Shown here piece by piece: positions 41,565-53,055 of a stretch of DNA of 63,821 nucleotides. The notes beneath the pieces were generated by a model. That model had not been told where the DNA came from, made no database searches, and was given only the letters and a program-made list of their open reading frames with translations. Positions within the stretch are counted from its first letter, which is position 1. The number at the start of each line of letters is the position of its first letter. The stretch is from Gammaproteobacteria bacterium (GTDB lineage Bacteria; Pseudomonadota; Gammaproteobacteria; Pseudomonadales; Azotimanducaceae): positions 1 through 63,821 of the forward strand of contig NZGG01000039.1 of assembly GCA_002690865.1 (NCBI GenBank), in the 5' to 3' direction. A program made the position numbers and the translations under genes.

Positions 41565-42992
41565 CTAGCGTCTGCGTTTGCGACGGCGCTCATTTTTCTT
41601 CACAAAATCCATTAATCGACGCTTACGAGAGATCTGACGACGGTTAAGCTGATTTTTTTGTTCCTTAAATGGATTCTCACCGGTCTTAAATTCAAAATGA
41701 ACAGGCGTACCCTCTAGTTTAAGTTCTGCAATAAAGCGATGCTCTAAATAACGCCTATAAGATGCGGGAACTGCATCAGTCTGATTACCATGTACTACAA
41801 TCCGAGGAGGGTTAATTCCACCAAGATGGGCATAGCGGAGCTTAATGCGACGTCCTCTCACTAATGGTGGCGAATGATCCATGATAGCTTTTTGAAGTAC
41901 GCTATTTAACTCCGATGTCTTTATCCCCCGTGTAGCCGAATCATATGCGCGATGCACGGAATCATATAGATTACCTACACCTGAACCATACAACGCAGAT
42001 ACAAAATGAATTCTCGCAAAACCAATAAAAGTAAGTCTCCGTTCTAACTCGAAACGAATATTTTCGCGTAACTCAGAATCTAAGCCATCCCATTTATTTA
42101 TTACTATAACCAAAGCTCGTCCCGCATCCAGAACATGGCCCAAAAGATGTAGATCCTGCTCTACAACACCGTCTCTAGCATCAAGCATCAAAATAACGAC
42201 ATGAGCATCTAAAATTGCATCCAGAGTTTTTACTACAGAAAACTTTTCAATGCGCTCGGCCACTTTACCTCTTCGCCGAATACCAGCTGTGTCTATAAAC
42301 GTATAATTTTGACCCTCTCGTTCAAAGGGAATATAAATACTGTCTCGTGTTGTACCGCCTGAATCAAAAACAACAACCCGATCTTCTCCTAATAATCTAT
42401 TGACCAAAGTTGACTTTCCTACATTTGGTCTTCCAACCACGGCAATCTTGATACCATGTGCAGTAGTCTCGTCAGGATTAGTCGATATTTCCACCGAAAA
42501 AATAGGATAACTAGCGATCTTATAATTGATCAACTGAGTTATTCCTTGCCCATTACTCGCTGATATATACATTGGTTCACCCAAGCCCAATGCAAAAAAT
42601 TCACTACCTGCAATAGCTGGATCTTGTCCATCTATTTTATTGACAACAGGCAGTACTGGAACTGATTGCAGACGCAACATCTCGGCAATAGTTTCATCAC
42701 CAACCAAACGACCGTCCTTTGCATCTAGCATAAAAATGATGAGGTCTGCTTCATCAATAGCCTGCATGACCTGATTTGCCATGAATTTATCGATGCCGCC
42801 TTTCTCGTCCGTCAGCCCTCCTGTGTCTACGACCACATAATCAATATCGCCAGTCGCTCCTCTTCCGTACTGGCGGTCACGGGTTAACCCAGAAAAACTG
42901 CCCACGATGGCATCTCTGGACCGAGTTAATCGATTAAATAGTGTTGATTTCCCTACATTGGGACGTCCAACGAGGGCAATGACAGGAAGCAT
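41565..42992 (-). CDS. der: Ribosome biogenesis GTPase Der (EngA)
   Basis: 475 aa. Two GTPase domains in tandem (both with GRPNVGKST; DTGG in the first, DTAGI in the second; NKIDGQD and NKWDGLD as G4) and a C-terminal KH-like domain, ending in a very basic tail (residues about 445-475). It acts in 50S subunit maturation. It is the last gene of the rodZ-ispG-hisS-yfgM-bamB-der run. Confidence 0.97.
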   Translation of the reverse strand: MLPVIALVGRPNVGKSTLFNRLTRSRDAIVGSFSGLTRDRQYGRGATGDIDYVVVDTGGLTDEKGGIDKFMANQVMQAIDEADLIIFMLDAKDGRLVGDETIAEMLRLQSVPVLPVVNKIDGQDPAIAGSEFFALGLGEPMYISASNGQGITQLINYKIASYPIFSVEISTNPDETTAHGIKIAVVGRPNVGKSTLVNRLLGEDRVVVFDSGGTTRDSIYIPFEREGQNYTFIDTAGIRRRGKVAERIEKFSVVKTLDAILDAHVVILMLDARDGVVEQDLHLLGHVLDAGRALVIVINKWDGLDSELRENIRFELERRLTFIGFARIHFVSALYGSGVGNLYDSVHRAYDSATRGIKTSELNSVLQKAIMDHSPPLVRGRRIKLRYAHLGGINPPRIVVHGNQTDAVPASYRRYLEHRFIAELKLEGTPVHFEFKTGENPFKEQKNQLNRRQISRKRRLMDFVKKNERRRKRRR

Positions 42993-43002
42993 AGATGATT
43001 AC

Positions 43003-44208
43003 CTACCGAATCTCGTAGGCTGAAAGATTACTATTATTACCTATTACATAAACTCTAGCGCCATCGCTGACCACCCCCCCATTAAGACCACTACGGTCGA
43101 CTTTTCTCCGACCTACAAACCGACCATCGGATTGAGCTATAACATGTAGATACCCCTGAAAATCACCTATCAATAAATAGCTGCTTGACGCAACGGGTAC
43201 AGTAATATTTCTGTTAGTTAATGCATCAACTTCCCAAGCGATCTTTCCTGTGATTGCATCATAGGCGCTGATTACGCCATCAGCATGGCCTGCATAAACA
43301 TTACCAAACCCCTCAGAAAGCCCTACGATACTAGACACATCTTTCGACCAGTCAACTCTAAGGGTATTCAAATTCATAGCTACTAGTCTGCTTTGATAAC
43401 CAACGAAATATAGGCGCTGACCAAGTAAAACCATATTGCCATCAATATCCACCAAACGATCCAGATCATTCCTCCCTTTAGATATACCAATAGCCTGATC
43501 AAAACCTGCTAGGCCTGATTCGCGATTAAGAATTGCAAGTCTTCCGTTGGCGAAAGCTGCAACGACATACTGAGATGTCAAAAGAGGAGTTGCCGTACCG
43601 CGCAAGCTCAGTGGAGGCAGCATACTGGAGTAAGTCCACTTTCGGTCCCCATTAATGGCATTGTAAGCCGAGACATTACCATCAATGCTATGCGCTACTG
43701 CTAAATCACCTCTTATTTGAGGCGGTGATAATACTTCACTACTGGTTTTTGCTCTCCAAACAAGCTCACCATCTTCTTGACTCAGAGCTAGTATTTCACC
43801 AGCCGCTGTGCCTAAGACAACTAATCCTTCTCCTAACCCCAAACCACCAGTAATCACGTCGACATCTTTACCAAATGCGTTCGCACGATCTGCATCCTGA
43901 TAAAATTCAGTAGCATTTACTTTCCAAACTTCTCTACCATCAGAAACCATCAATGCTTTAATAGTGCCGTCTGGCGAAGCGGCAAATATCCTGCTGCTAA
44001 AAATTTTCGGGGTAAGCCTCCCTACCTGACCACCAGCACCCTTGCCTATCTTTGTACTCCAGAGGCGATTTAATTCTATCTCTTTTTTAAATGATTCAAG
44101 TTCTCTCGGCTTGATCTCTTCATCCACTTCTCTGAGACTTGTTAAATCAGTTAACCACGCACAACTCGAAGTCAGTAAAATTATAGAAAATAGCAGTAAA
44201 CGTAACAT
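43003..44208 (-). CDS. bamB: Outer membrane assembly lipoprotein BamB
   Basis: 401 aa with lipobox LTSSC (Cys16). The rest is a PQQ-type eight-bladed beta-propeller (repeats such as GREVWKVNA, DGELVWRAK, GDRKWTYS, GKIAWEVDA). It is part of the BAM complex that inserts outer-membrane beta-barrels. It lies 8 bp after yfgM and 10 bp before der, as is usual. Confidence 0.95.
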   Translation of the reverse strand: MLRLLLFSIILLTSSCAWLTDLTSLREVDEEIKPRELESFKKEIELNRLWSTKIGKGAGGQVGRLTPKIFSSRIFAASPDGTIKALMVSDGREVWKVNATEFYQDADRANAFGKDVDVITGGLGLGEGLVVLGTAAGEILALSQEDGELVWRAKTSSEVLSPPQIRGDLAVAHSIDGNVSAYNAINGDRKWTYSSMLPPLSLRGTATPLLTSQYVVAAFANGRLAILNRESGLAGFDQAIGISKGRNDLDRLVDIDGNMVLLGQRLYFVGYQSRLVAMNLNTLRVDWSKDVSSIVGLSEGFGNVYAGHADGVISAYDAITGKIAWEVDALTNRNITVPVASSSYLLIGDFQGYLHVIAQSDGRFVGRRKVDRSGLNGGVVSDGARVYVIGNNSNLSAYEIR

Positions 44209-44216
44209 TATTTAGT

Positions 44217-44885
44217 CTACTCTGCAGAGACGTAGGTGATGTCTTCAAGCTTTGCAAGGAGAGTTCTGTCTAGCCGCTCTTCCGATACAGAATCGATTGC
44301 ACGTTGGTAGGCCTTCCGTGCCTTCTCCATTTTGCCTAACTGATAGTAGAGGTCACCTTGTAATTCGTACCAAGATGATGAATGTGCTTTGACATTGCGC
44401 TCTATTTGATCCTCAGATACTAATGACAACGCTTCCTCAAGTTTACCTTGGGCCGCAATCACATATGCCAGCCTAATAAGCACAATCGGTTTAAGAGTAT
44501 CTTCAACATCGTTATCTAACATCCATTGCAACTCAGTCTCTGCCGATTCTAAATCATTCATTTCTACTGAGATTTTGGCCATATATAGAGCGCCAAGAAA
44601 TGCATAGGTAGTTTCAGAATGATCAATTTTCAGCTGATTTCCAACAGAACGAGTGGATTCTATAATCTCGGCCGACAGATCTATTATTTGTTCACCAACC
44701 ATTGGCACGGTCATACTTTCATATAGGCTAGAAGCGGTTTCAGCATCTTCTAAAGCCTGATTTTCCCATGCTCGATAACCAAATACCGCACCGATCGCTA
44801 AGACCAATGTTAAGAGCAGAGATTTACCATTCTCTGCCCACCAAATTTTTATTGCCTCTATCTGTTCTTCGTCTGTTTCAGCCAC
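44217..44885 (-). CDS. yfgM: YfgM-family periplasmic chaperone-like protein
   Basis: 222 aa. A short cytoplasmic N-terminus, one membrane helix (about 20-38, LLLTLVLAIGAVFGYRAW), then a periplasmic TPR region. In E. coli YfgM works with PpiD near SecYEG. Its place between hisS and bamB is typical. Confidence 0.9.
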   Translation of the reverse strand: MAETDEEQIEAIKIWWAENGKSLLLTLVLAIGAVFGYRAWENQALEDAETASSLYESMTVPMVGEQIIDLSAEIIESTRSVGNQLKIDHSETTYAFLGALYMAKISVEMNDLESAETELQWMLDNDVEDTLKPIVLIRLAYVIAAQGKLEEALSLVSEDQIERNVKAHSSSWYELQGDLYYQLGKMEKARKAYQRAIDSVSEERLDRTLLAKLEDITYVSAE

Positions 44886-44887
44886 AT

Positions 44888-46153
44888 CTATCCCTCAGGC
44901 AATGCTTTTGCCAGATAATCAGTTACCGAGTTAAAGCTCACTTGACTTTGTAAACCAGTCTCTAAGTGCTTTACTATTACTTCTCCTTTAGTAGCTTCTT
45001 CCTCTCCAATAATAATCGCTAAACGGGCTCCATCCGCATTCGCCTTTTTCATTTGACTCTTTAGCTTTGCTTCAGTGCAGTCGACAATAACTTTTATATT
45101 TTTCAACCCTACCCTAAGATCCTCTGCGAGCAACAACGATTTTTCTTTTCCGATCTTACCCAGCGAAGCTACATATATATCGCATTCGCTTGATGTTTCA
45201 CAATGGTCTTCTAGCAACATGGCTAGACGATCCAAGCCTATAGCAAAGCCTACACCAGGCGTCGCTCGCCCGCCAACCTGCTCTACAAGTCCATCATACC
45301 TGCCACCCCCACAAATAGTACCTTGAGAACCAAGGTCATTACTCACCCATTCAAATACAGTGTTATTATAATAATCAAGTCCGCGCACAATCGATCCATT
45401 TATATTATAAGGAACTTGACGCTGATCTAACAAACTCTTCAGGCCATCAAAATGTTTTCGAGACTCTCTATCCAGAAAGTCTGTAACTACTGGGGCATCT
45501 TTTAGCAAATCCCTAGTCGCACTATCTTTGGTATCCAATATTCGCAAAGGATTGCTATCTAATCTTCGCAGGCTATCCTGATCAAGAGCGTCTCTATATC
45601 TGCTCAAATAGGAGACTAATTTATTCCGATATTCTAAGCGACATGCCTTACTGCCTATAGAATTCAACTCTAGCTTGACTCCGTCAGCAAAACCTAACAC
45701 CTGCCATATCCTGTATGTTATAAACAGTAATTCCGCGTCAATTTCAGGACCTGCCATTCCAAAACACTCAACACCAATTTGCTCGAACTGTCTATAGCGC
45801 CCTTTTTGTGGACGTTCATGACGAAACATTGGCCCTGCATACCAAAGCCTTTGAGTTTGATTAAAAAGCAAACCTCGCTCTTGACCCATACGAACAACAC
45901 CAGCGGTTCCCTCCGGCCTGAGGGTTAAACTATCTCCATTCCTATCATCAAACGTGTACATTTCTTTTTCAACGATATCCGTGGCTTCCCCTACCAAGCG
46001 ACAAAAAAGATCAGTCGATTCAAGAACGGGGATTCCTATTTCCCTATAGCCGTATGAATCGAGAACATCGCGCACCTTATCCTCAATAAAGCGAAATATT
46101 TTCTTTTTTCTGGGCAGTAAATCCTGCATACCCCTTACTGCTTGAATCTTCAC
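44888..46153 (-). CDS. hisS: Histidine--tRNA ligase
   Basis: 421 aa class II aminoacyl-tRNA synthetase. Motif 2 ([18 protein letters not shown]), the HisRS-specific [13 protein letters not shown] segment and motif 3 ([14 protein letters not shown]) are present, with an anticodon-binding domain at the end (about 325-420). It overlaps ispG by 4 bp. Confidence 0.97.
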   Translation of the reverse strand: MKIQAVRGMQDLLPRKKKIFRFIEDKVRDVLDSYGYREIGIPVLESTDLFCRLVGEATDIVEKEMYTFDDRNGDSLTLRPEGTAGVVRMGQERGLLFNQTQRLWYAGPMFRHERPQKGRYRQFEQIGVECFGMAGPEIDAELLFITYRIWQVLGFADGVKLELNSIGSKACRLEYRNKLVSYLSRYRDALDQDSLRRLDSNPLRILDTKDSATRDLLKDAPVVTDFLDRESRKHFDGLKSLLDQRQVPYNINGSIVRGLDYYNNTVFEWVSNDLGSQGTICGGGRYDGLVEQVGGRATPGVGFAIGLDRLAMLLEDHCETSSECDIYVASLGKIGKEKSLLLAEDLRVGLKNIKVIVDCTEAKLKSQMKKANADGARLAIIIGEEEATKGEVIVKHLETGLQSQVSFNSVTDYLAKALPEG

Positions 46154-47274
46154 GAGTCTGCAGAACTTTTTACTATGAGTTGTTCTTGAAACTGTTCCTT
46201 TTCAGAGACACGATCACGAATCATTTTCTCTAAATCGTTTAACATTTCCTCATTCGAAACTTTGTGATGTGGCTTCCCAGATGCGTATATCAAATTATTT
46301 GGGCTAGCTCCCGTCAACCCAATATCTACTTCCTTAGCCTCGCCAGGTCCGTTAACAATACAACCAATCACCGCAACATCCAGTGGTGTCGTAATATCCT
46401 CTATACGCTGCTCCAGTTCATTAACCATTCCAATAACATCAAAGTTTTGACGAGAACAACTTGGACAAGCTATAAGATTAATCCCTTTGCTTCGAAGATG
46501 CAGACTTTTAAGGAGATCAAAACCAACTCGGACTTCCTCAACAGGATCTGCTGCTAAAGAAACTCTGATTGTGTCACCAATGCCTTCCATTAATAATAGA
46601 CCCAAACCTACAGCACTCTTCACCGTACCTGAGCGCAAACCTCCTGCTTCTGTAATACCAAGATGCAAAGGCTGATCAATCTGATCAGCTATAGTTCGAT
46701 AAGCCTGAACCGCCATAAATATTTCAGAAGATTTCATACTGACCTTAAAGTTCTGGAAATCTTCCGAATCGAGCATATCAATATTGCGCATGGCGGACTC
46801 TACCATAGCTTTTGCACTAGGCTCCTTATATTTTCGCAGCAAATCTTTTCCCAAGGAGCCTGCGTTGACGCCTATACGAATCGGGATATCGTTATGTTTA
46901 GCGCTTGATATCACTTCTTTTACCCTATTTTGATTGCCAATATTTCCGGGATTAATCCTCAAGCAATCCGCCCCTAAAGATGCTACTTTCAAAGCTATTT
47001 TGTAGTCAAAGTGGATATCTGCCACAAGCGGAACTGAAACCTCTTTACGGATAACACCGAACGCACTAGCAGCATTCATGCTCGGCACGGAAACCCTAAC
47101 GATATCAGCACCTGCATCCACCAACCGATTGATTTGCTCGACAGTCGCCACCGTATCGGTAGTTTCAGTATTAGTCATACTTTGCACAGAGATAGGCGCA
47201 TTTCCACCCACAGGGACATTCCCCACCATTACTTGCCTAGTTTTTCGACGTCGAATTTTCGATTCTTGCTTCAT
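46150..47274 (-). CDS. ispG: 4-hydroxy-3-methylbut-2-enyl diphosphate synthase IspG
   Basis: 374 aa. Makes HMBPP in the MEP isoprenoid pathway with a 4Fe-4S cluster. Cluster Cys residues appear in CPSCSRQ and [10 protein letters not shown]. The N-terminal TIM barrel has [17 protein letters not shown]. It overlaps rodZ and hisS by 4 bp each, so translation is coupled. Its cluster would come from the Isc system encoded nearby. Confidence 0.97.
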   Translation of the reverse strand: MKQESKIRRRKTRQVMVGNVPVGGNAPISVQSMTNTETTDTVATVEQINRLVDAGADIVRVSVPSMNAASAFGVIRKEVSVPLVADIHFDYKIALKVASLGADCLRINPGNIGNQNRVKEVISSAKHNDIPIRIGVNAGSLGKDLLRKYKEPSAKAMVESAMRNIDMLDSEDFQNFKVSMKSSEIFMAVQAYRTIADQIDQPLHLGITEAGGLRSGTVKSAVGLGLLLMEGIGDTIRVSLAADPVEEVRVGFDLLKSLHLRSKGINLIACPSCSRQNFDVIGMVNELEQRIEDITTPLDVAVIGCIVNGPGEAKEVDIGLTGASPNNLIYASGKPHHKVSNEEMLNDLEKMIRDRVSEKEQFQEQLIVKSSADS

Positions 47275-48203
47275 GTTTGACCTAACTTAATCTCTATTAT
47301 TTGATCGCTCTCTGTATACTCACTTAAATCGATTTCTTCCCCGTTATAGCTCATCGTTACTACCGCTGCTCGGCCAAGAACAACGTTAAAAGGCGCCATG
47401 CCATATATATTGAGGACATCATTTTCACTATTAAGATCACCATAAATTGAGTAACCTTCTGCATCCTCAACCTCAACCCAGCACTGCCCCAGAAATGCAA
47501 ATACAAGGTGATCTTCCCCCCCAGCCTGAACTAATATATATTGTTTTCCGTCTTTCGATGACCGTTCTAGCGTAATACCCTTGATGTCTTCTATACTAAG
47601 ACCGGATTCTGCTGTCTTCCCATCCATCGAATCATTTAATACACCTTCCTCTTGTGAAGTTGATCCAGCGTCATTTAACTCAACGGGGGGTAATGGATTA
47701 GCCTGATTACTCTCCGTTTCAAAAACTTGAGCTTGCTCCGTGGTTTCCGGATCCGACTGGACCACTTCACCTAGGTTACTCAAATCATCCACAAATTCTA
47801 TTTCTTTACCGTCATCAGAAGAAAACCAAACTAGCAAAAAAACAAAAAAGATAACCGAAAGTCCAAAAACACCTGCCTGCAATAAAGGCCCTGTAAACAG
47901 CACTTTCCCTACCCGCTCTTCCATTACGTCCCGGACATCTGAAAGATGTTCTGAATCACTTTCTAATTCATAAAGCCCAATAATATAATCTGGGTCAAGA
48001 TCTAAGGCGCGTGCATATGATCTAAGGTATCCTTTTATATATGCTCGCTTGGGGAGTTCGTTAAATAACCCCTCATCAATGCTTTGAATAAATGTAATTT
48101 GTAGGAACAGCATATCTGCCACATCTTTCTGGCTTAGTCCAAGTTTCTCTCTGGCACTAACTAAGAGTTCTGAAACTGTTTCACCGGCAGATATATCTTC
48201 CAT
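47271..48203 (-). CDS. rodZ: Cell-shape protein RodZ
   Basis: 310 aa. A cytoplasmic helix-turn-helix (about 9-75, [12 protein letters not shown]), one membrane helix (about 108-128) and a periplasmic region with a C-terminal DUF4115-like domain (about 230-310). It links MreB to the wall-synthesis machinery. In many relatives pilF/pilW lies between rodZ and rlmN; here only 61 bp separate them. Confidence 0.92.
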   Translation of the reverse strand: MEDISAGETVSELLVSAREKLGLSQKDVADMLFLQITFIQSIDEGLFNELPKRAYIKGYLRSYARALDLDPDYIIGLYELESDSEHLSDVRDVMEERVGKVLFTGPLLQAGVFGLSVIFFVFLLVWFSSDDGKEIEFVDDLSNLGEVVQSDPETTEQAQVFETESNQANPLPPVELNDAGSTSQEEGVLNDSMDGKTAESGLSIEDIKGITLERSSKDGKQYILVQAGGEDHLVFAFLGQCWVEVEDAEGYSIYGDLNSENDVLNIYGMAPFNVVLGRAAVVTMSYNGEEIDLSEYTESDQIIEIKLGQT

Positions 48204-48264
48204 ACGGCACCTCTTTTCAAACTACGTTAAGAATAATGTATGTAATAATTCCTAAACACATTAA

Positions 48265-49368
48265 TTAGCTACTGGCAATTTGATGGTAAGTTATATTACG
48301 TCCTGTCTTATCTTCAACATTCCCAACTAATTGTCCACATGCCGCATCAATATCATCGCCTCTAGTTGTGCGCACCATAGTCGATAAACCCGCGTTAACT
48401 AAAAACTCTTGGAAGATTCGCACAGCCTTGCGGCTAGGACGCTGAAAATTTGATCCTGGAAATGGGTTGAATGGTATTAGGTTAATTTTACATGGAAAAC
48501 CAAGCAACAGTGCAGCAAGTTCGGCTGCATGTTCTGGCTGGTCATTAACACCATCCAACAATGTGTACTCGATTGTCACTGTACGCTTTTCACCCAAAAC
48601 TTTTATATATTCCCGACACACACTAAGTAACTCAGCAATAGGATACTTGCGATTTATGGGTACTAGTTGATTACGTATTTCATCATTCGGTGCGTGCAAG
48701 GAAACAGCCAAAGAGGCGTCAGTGTATTCCGCTAGCTTACGTATTCCAGGCACTATACCTGCAGTAGAAATAGTGACCTTTCGTTTAGAAATTCCGTATC
48801 CAAGATCGTCCATCATTAATTCAACTGCTGGCAAGACAGCATCCAAATTAAGCAACGGCTCACCCATTCCCATTAGCACTATATTAGTTACTATTCTAAC
48901 ACGGCCGGGATAGGCATCCTTTAGAGTTTGCACTGCCAGACGAATTTGGCCAACTATCTCCCCGGCAGTTAAATTACTATTAAAACCCTGCTTACCAGTG
49001 CTACAGAAACTGCAGTTGAGAGCACAACCCACCTGTGATGATATGCACAAGGTCCCACGGCCTTCTTCAGGAATAAAAACCATCTCTATGGCACTACCTG
49101 AGCGGGCTCTCAGCAACCATTTACGAGTACCATCAGTTGACTTTTTTTCATCGAGCACCTCCAACTCGTGAATTTCAGCGTTTTCAGTAAGGTATGTCCT
49201 GAGTTCCTTACTGATATCAGTCATTTCTTCAAAGCTTGTGACAAACCGATGATGTAACCATTTAAGTATTTGGTCTGCACGATAGGGTTTCTCTCCCCTC
49301 TCTATGAGCAGAGCTGACAAATGTGCCCTCGTATATCCAAGCAGGTCCAACTTTGCTGATAAGGTCAT
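48265..49368 (-). CDS. rlmN: 23S rRNA/tRNA methyltransferase RlmN
   Basis: 367 aa radical-SAM enzyme that makes 2-methyladenosine in 23S rRNA and some tRNAs. The CxxxCxxC cluster motif is [17 protein letters not shown] is conserved, and a C-terminal Cys in DAACGQL is the methyl-carrying residue. It overlaps ndk by 4 bp. Confidence 0.97.
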   Translation of the reverse strand: MTLSAKLDLLGYTRAHLSALLIERGEKPYRADQILKWLHHRFVTSFEEMTDISKELRTYLTENAEIHELEVLDEKKSTDGTRKWLLRARSGSAIEMVFIPEEGRGTLCISSQVGCALNCSFCSTGKQGFNSNLTAGEIVGQIRLAVQTLKDAYPGRVRIVTNIVLMGMGEPLLNLDAVLPAVELMMDDLGYGISKRKVTISTAGIVPGIRKLAEYTDASLAVSLHAPNDEIRNQLVPINRKYPIAELLSVCREYIKVLGEKRTVTIEYTLLDGVNDQPEHAAELAALLLGFPCKINLIPFNPFPGSNFQRPSRKAVRIFQEFLVNAGLSTMVRTTRGDDIDAACGQLVGNVEDKTGRNITYHQIASS

Positions 49369-49790
49369 TTACTACAGACTTGATCTTCGCTAAAAAAATA
49401 ATCAATCTCACGAGCCGCCGAACTTGGTGAATCAGAACCATGAACTGCATTTGCATCAATTGAGTTTGCAAAGTCGGCCCGGATAGTTCCCTTTTCGGCC
49501 TCCTGGGGATTCGTTGAACCCATCAGTTCTCTGTTTTTCAAGATAGCATCTTCTCCCTCCAAAACTTGCAATACCACTGGCCCAGAGGTCATAAAGCTTA
49601 CTAAGTCTTTAAAGAAAGGCTTACCATCATGCTCTGCGTAAAAACCTTTCGCTTTCCCTTCTGAAAGCTGCTCCATACGCATAGCTATAACTTGCAATCC
49701 AGCTTTCTCGAATCTGCTTACGATGTCGCCCACGACATTTTTTCCAACTGCGTCGGGCTTTATAATGGAAAGAGTTCTTTCTTTTGCCAT
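49365..49790 (-). CDS. ndk: Nucleoside diphosphate kinase
   Basis: 141 aa, normal length. [12 protein letters not shown] at the start and [12 protein letters not shown] with the phosphorylated His are conserved. It balances nucleoside triphosphate pools. Confidence 0.97.
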   Translation of the reverse strand: MAKERTLSIIKPDAVGKNVVGDIVSRFEKAGLQVIAMRMEQLSEGKAKGFYAEHDGKPFFKDLVSFMTSGPVVLQVLEGEDAILKNRELMGSTNPQEAEKGTIRADFANSIDANAVHGSDSPSSAAREIDYFFSEDQVCSK

Positions 49791-49878
49791 CCAACTACTC
49801 CAACTTAAAAAAATTTAGACAGCATTATAGAGGGCGTAGGACTGTTGTTAAACAGAGAGCCCACATCTTCGAGAGAGG

Positions 49879-50613
49879 TTAATCCTCCAACAGCACTCTA
49901 CGAACAGCAGCCTGCATCTCATCATCAATCCCAATTCTGCGGAGATACGGAAGTACTCCGCCATGCTCTTTTTCCATTCCATCAAGAAAAACACTCATTG
50001 CATCCTCTGGGACGCCCAGATTTCGATGAACCGAACCTGATGAAAGGCCTTTACTCTCAAGAAACTTTACATGCCGCGGTTGATCTCGATTGCTAAGAAT
50101 GAAGTCTTCCTCAATTAATACTCGTTCCACGCCTAGCACCGTCAGCAAAAACGCTGTAGTAACGCCAGTTCGATCTTTACCTGCAGTACAGTGCACAACC
50201 ACTGGATAGCTCTCAGGGTTCGCTAGAAGTTCAAAAACATGCAGCCAGGGCGTAGAATCAAAGTCCAAATACCGAAGATATCGTTGCCCTGATATACCCT
50301 CACCTGCAGCCGCATTTAATACCTTAGATCCATTAGGCGGTATTACAGAGTGCCATCTATAGTCTACCCCCATGGATCCAAGGGGGCCTCGACCCTGGTC
50401 TTCAAGTTCATCTCGTCTTCTAAGATCAATTTGAGTTCTAATACCCAAATCCGCTATCTTTTCATGATCTTTAAGGGTCATACGATCCTGTCTGCCTGCC
50501 CGAAAGTAAAATCCCCAACGAAGCCGTCGACCATTAGCCGCAGGATAACCACCGACATCACGGAAGTTAAAACAACCCTCGAAAGGAAAATGTCTTTCTT
50601 CAAAGTCTATCAA
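49879..50613 (-). CDS. Tyrosine-phosphatase-like protein
   Basis: 244 aa from TTG at 50613, chosen because AAGGAG precedes it; a longer frame to 50649 would run into iscX. It begins with NFRDVGGY-type sequence and has the catalytic loop VVHCTAGKDRTGV (HCx5R), as in the tyrosine/serine phosphatase family with unknown substrates. Its placement 14 bp after iscX suggests read-through from the isc operon. I see no direct link to Fe-S assembly. Confidence 0.85.
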   Translation of the reverse strand: MIDFEERHFPFEGCFNFRDVGGYPAANGRRLRWGFYFRAGRQDRMTLKDHEKIADLGIRTQIDLRRRDELEDQGRGPLGSMGVDYRWHSVIPPNGSKVLNAAAGEGISGQRYLRYLDFDSTPWLHVFELLANPESYPVVVHCTAGKDRTGVTTAFLLTVLGVERVLIEEDFILSNRDQPRHVKFLESKGLSSGSVHRNLGVPEDAMSVFLDGMEKEHGGVLPYLRRIGIDDEMQAAVRRVLLED

Positions 50614-50627
50614 GCTTATACTCCTTG

Positions 50628-50822
50628 CTAATCTAACTCGTCTAGCCAAGCCATCTGGATAGCTTCTAATACACGCTCACCACATCTATCTGGGTCATCG
50701 TTAAACCCCGGCAAGGCCATAACCCAGGCCTGCAAATCCGTAAAGCGGATCTTCAGAGGATCGATTTCGGGATAGGCTTCAGTGAGTTCGATAGCAATAT
50801 CAACGGTATCAGTCCATTTCAA
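50628..50822 (-). CDS. iscX: Fe-S assembly protein IscX
   Basis: 64 aa acidic protein. MKWTDTVDIAIELTEAYPEI and the FTDLQAWVMALPGF segment are typical. It binds IscS and is thought to tune cluster assembly. It lies 23 bp after fdx, the usual end of an isc operon. Confidence 0.94.
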   Translation of the reverse strand: MKWTDTVDIAIELTEAYPEIDPLKIRFTDLQAWVMALPGFNDDPDRCGERVLEAIQMAWLDELD

Positions 50823-50845
50823 TTAAATAATTCTCAACATTTAAA

Positions 50846-51184
50846 CTAGCGGCTCTCAGACACTTGATTTATTGTATATTTTGGTATTTCTATAACCAGA
50901 TCCTCAGTCCCCAGAACAACCTGACAACTCAGCCTAGAATCAGGCTCCAATCCCCAAGCTTTGTCCAAAAGGTCATCTTCTGTTTCATTAGACTCTCGCA
51001 AAGAGTCAAAACCTTCCCGGATAATGACGTGGCATGTCGTACAAGCACAAGCTTTTTCACAAGCATGCTCGATATCAATCCCGTTTTTAAGCGCGGCTTC
51101 AATTAGCTTTTCCCCACTAGAAACATCAATCACAGCACCTTCCGGGCAACGCTCGTCATGAGGCAAAAAAATAATTTGTGGCAC
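50846..51184 (-). CDS. fdx: 2Fe-2S ferredoxin of the isc operon
   Basis: 112 aa. Cluster Cys residues are in HACEKACACTTCHV and LSCQVV. It supplies electrons for Isc cluster assembly. It lies 2 bp after hscA. Confidence 0.95.
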   Translation of the reverse strand: MPQIIFLPHDERCPEGAVIDVSSGEKLIEAALKNGIDIEHACEKACACTTCHVIIREGFDSLRESNETEDDLLDKAWGLEPDSRLSCQVVLGTEDLVIEIPKYTINQVSESR

Positions 51185-51186
51185 TT

Positions 51187-53055
51187 TTAATCCTCTTGCA
51201 ACTGATCAATATGAAGTCCAGAAAAAGCGCTCCTAACAGCAGAATCCATGCGAAGTGCTGCAAATTTCTCGCTAGTTACCGACAAGGTCCTTACCTCATC
51301 ATTTATCGCATTGATATCGTTTGTTCTACTGACCTTTCTTAGGATCGATATTCCTTCTTCTAACGAAGCTAAGTCATCAGGTTGGAGAAGTCGATCACCA
51401 TCCTGCCCAAGGGCAAGCTCTAAAGCATCAATAAGGCTCATTGCCTCAACCCTTGCTTCTGCCAGAGATCTTACCTTGACATCATCTTCTGCAAAGTCTA
51501 TCGAAGCCCTTAACATATCAGAAATTTCTAACTCGCTCAGTCCATAAGAGGGCTTTATCATAACACTAGTATTTATGCCTGTGGTCAATTCTCGAGCTGA
51601 CACAGATAGCAAGCCATCCGCATCAACTTGAAAAGTAACCTCGATACGAGCAGCACCGGCAACCATAGCTGGAATACCCCGAAGTTCAAAGCTAGCGAGA
51701 GATCTGCAATCTGACACTAGCTCTCTCTCTCCTTGTACCACATGGAAAAGCATAGCTGTCTGTCCATCCTTATATGTAGTGTATTCCTGCGACTTAGAAA
51801 TAGGGATTGAAGTATTTCGTTGAATAATTTTTTCCGCTAACCCTCCCATTGTTTCAATGCCGAGAGATAAAGGTAAAACATCAAGCAAGAGCATCTCATC
51901 TTGAGGTTTATTACCAACCAAAATATTGGCCTGCTCAGCAGCTCCGATCGCAATTACTTGATCAGGATCGATATTCACTAAAGGTTCTACACCGAAGAAA
52001 TCAGTTACTGCTTGCCGAACTGCGTGCATCCGGGTAGATCCTCCTACCATGACAACATTACTAATCTCAGTTTCATCTGCGTCGCGCAGCACCCGTCTAC
52101 AAGCATTCATAGAATCGGTAATAAGATTAGCAACCAATTCATTCATATGATTTCGAGTTAGCTGTCCTAAGAAGTAAAGACCATCAATGCTAACATCCAC
52201 ATCCGCGACATCGTTATCAGAAAGCAATTCTTTCAAAGCACGCGCCTTAAGAATCAGGCTTCTTAACTGCCGGGGACTGAGGTCCTGCTTATAGCCTGAC
52301 TCAGTAATTATCCATTCCGCAATACACTTATCGAAGTCATCGCCACCTAAAGCCGAATTCCCTCCAGTCGCCACTACTTCGAATACTCCTCGAGTCAACC
52401 GCAATATGGAAATATCAAAAGTGCCACCACCTAAATCATAAACAGCGACAAGACCCTCATAACCAGAATCTAAACCATAAGCGACCGCTGCGGCCGTAGG
52501 TTCATTTAATAATCTAAGTACCGTTAATCCAGCAAGGCGCGCAGCATCTCGAGTAGCTTGACGCTGCGCATCATCGAAATAAGCTGGCACTGTAATAACA
52601 ACGCCATCAAGGTGCCCTGAAAATGACCTATGTGCTCGTCCAACTAATTCCTTCAAAATCTCTGATGAAATTTCAATTGGACTCTTGTCGCCCGCCACCG
52701 TATTAATTTTAACCATACCATTCTCGGTATTTGCAAAATCATAAGGCAATCGCTCTCCCAAACGTTCAATATCATCAATACCTCGTCCCATCATCCGCTT
52801 TACAGACAGAATAGTGTTTAACGGATCTTCCTCTGCTGAATCCAAAGCAGACTGACCTACAAGAGTGGATTTTTCCTTAAATTGCACGACCGATGGCAAA
52901 AGATGCTGTCCTTGACTATCTGGTAAAGTCTGGGCGATACCATCCCGAACACTCGCTATTAAAGAATTCGTGGTGCCTAGATCAATGCCTGCTGCGACTT
53001 TCCTTTGATGAGGATCTACTCGCTGCCCTGGCTCTGTTATCTGTAGTAAAGCCAT
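51187..53055 (-). CDS. hscA: Fe-S protein chaperone HscA
   Basis: 622 aa Hsp70. The ATPase domain (about 20-380: GIDLGTTNS, AVYDLGGGTFDISI, VMVGGSTRM) is followed by the substrate-binding domain. It helps move clusters from IscU to target proteins, with HscB as co-chaperone. It overlaps hscB by 1 bp. Confidence 0.96.
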   Translation of the reverse strand: MALLQITEPGQRVDPHQRKVAAGIDLGTTNSLIASVRDGIAQTLPDSQGQHLLPSVVQFKEKSTLVGQSALDSAEEDPLNTILSVKRMMGRGIDDIERLGERLPYDFANTENGMVKINTVAGDKSPIEISSEILKELVGRAHRSFSGHLDGVVITVPAYFDDAQRQATRDAARLAGLTVLRLLNEPTAAAVAYGLDSGYEGLVAVYDLGGGTFDISILRLTRGVFEVVATGGNSALGGDDFDKCIAEWIITESGYKQDLSPRQLRSLILKARALKELLSDNDVADVDVSIDGLYFLGQLTRNHMNELVANLITDSMNACRRVLRDADETEISNVVMVGGSTRMHAVRQAVTDFFGVEPLVNIDPDQVIAIGAAEQANILVGNKPQDEMLLLDVLPLSLGIETMGGLAEKIIQRNTSIPISKSQEYTTYKDGQTAMLFHVVQGERELVSDCRSLASFELRGIPAMVAGAARIEVTFQVDADGLLSVSARELTTGINTSVMIKPSYGLSELEISDMLRASIDFAEDDVKVRSLAEARVEAMSLIDALELALGQDGDRLLQPDDLASLEEGISILRKVSRTNDINAINDEVRTLSVTSEKFAALRMDSAVRSAFSGLHIDQLQED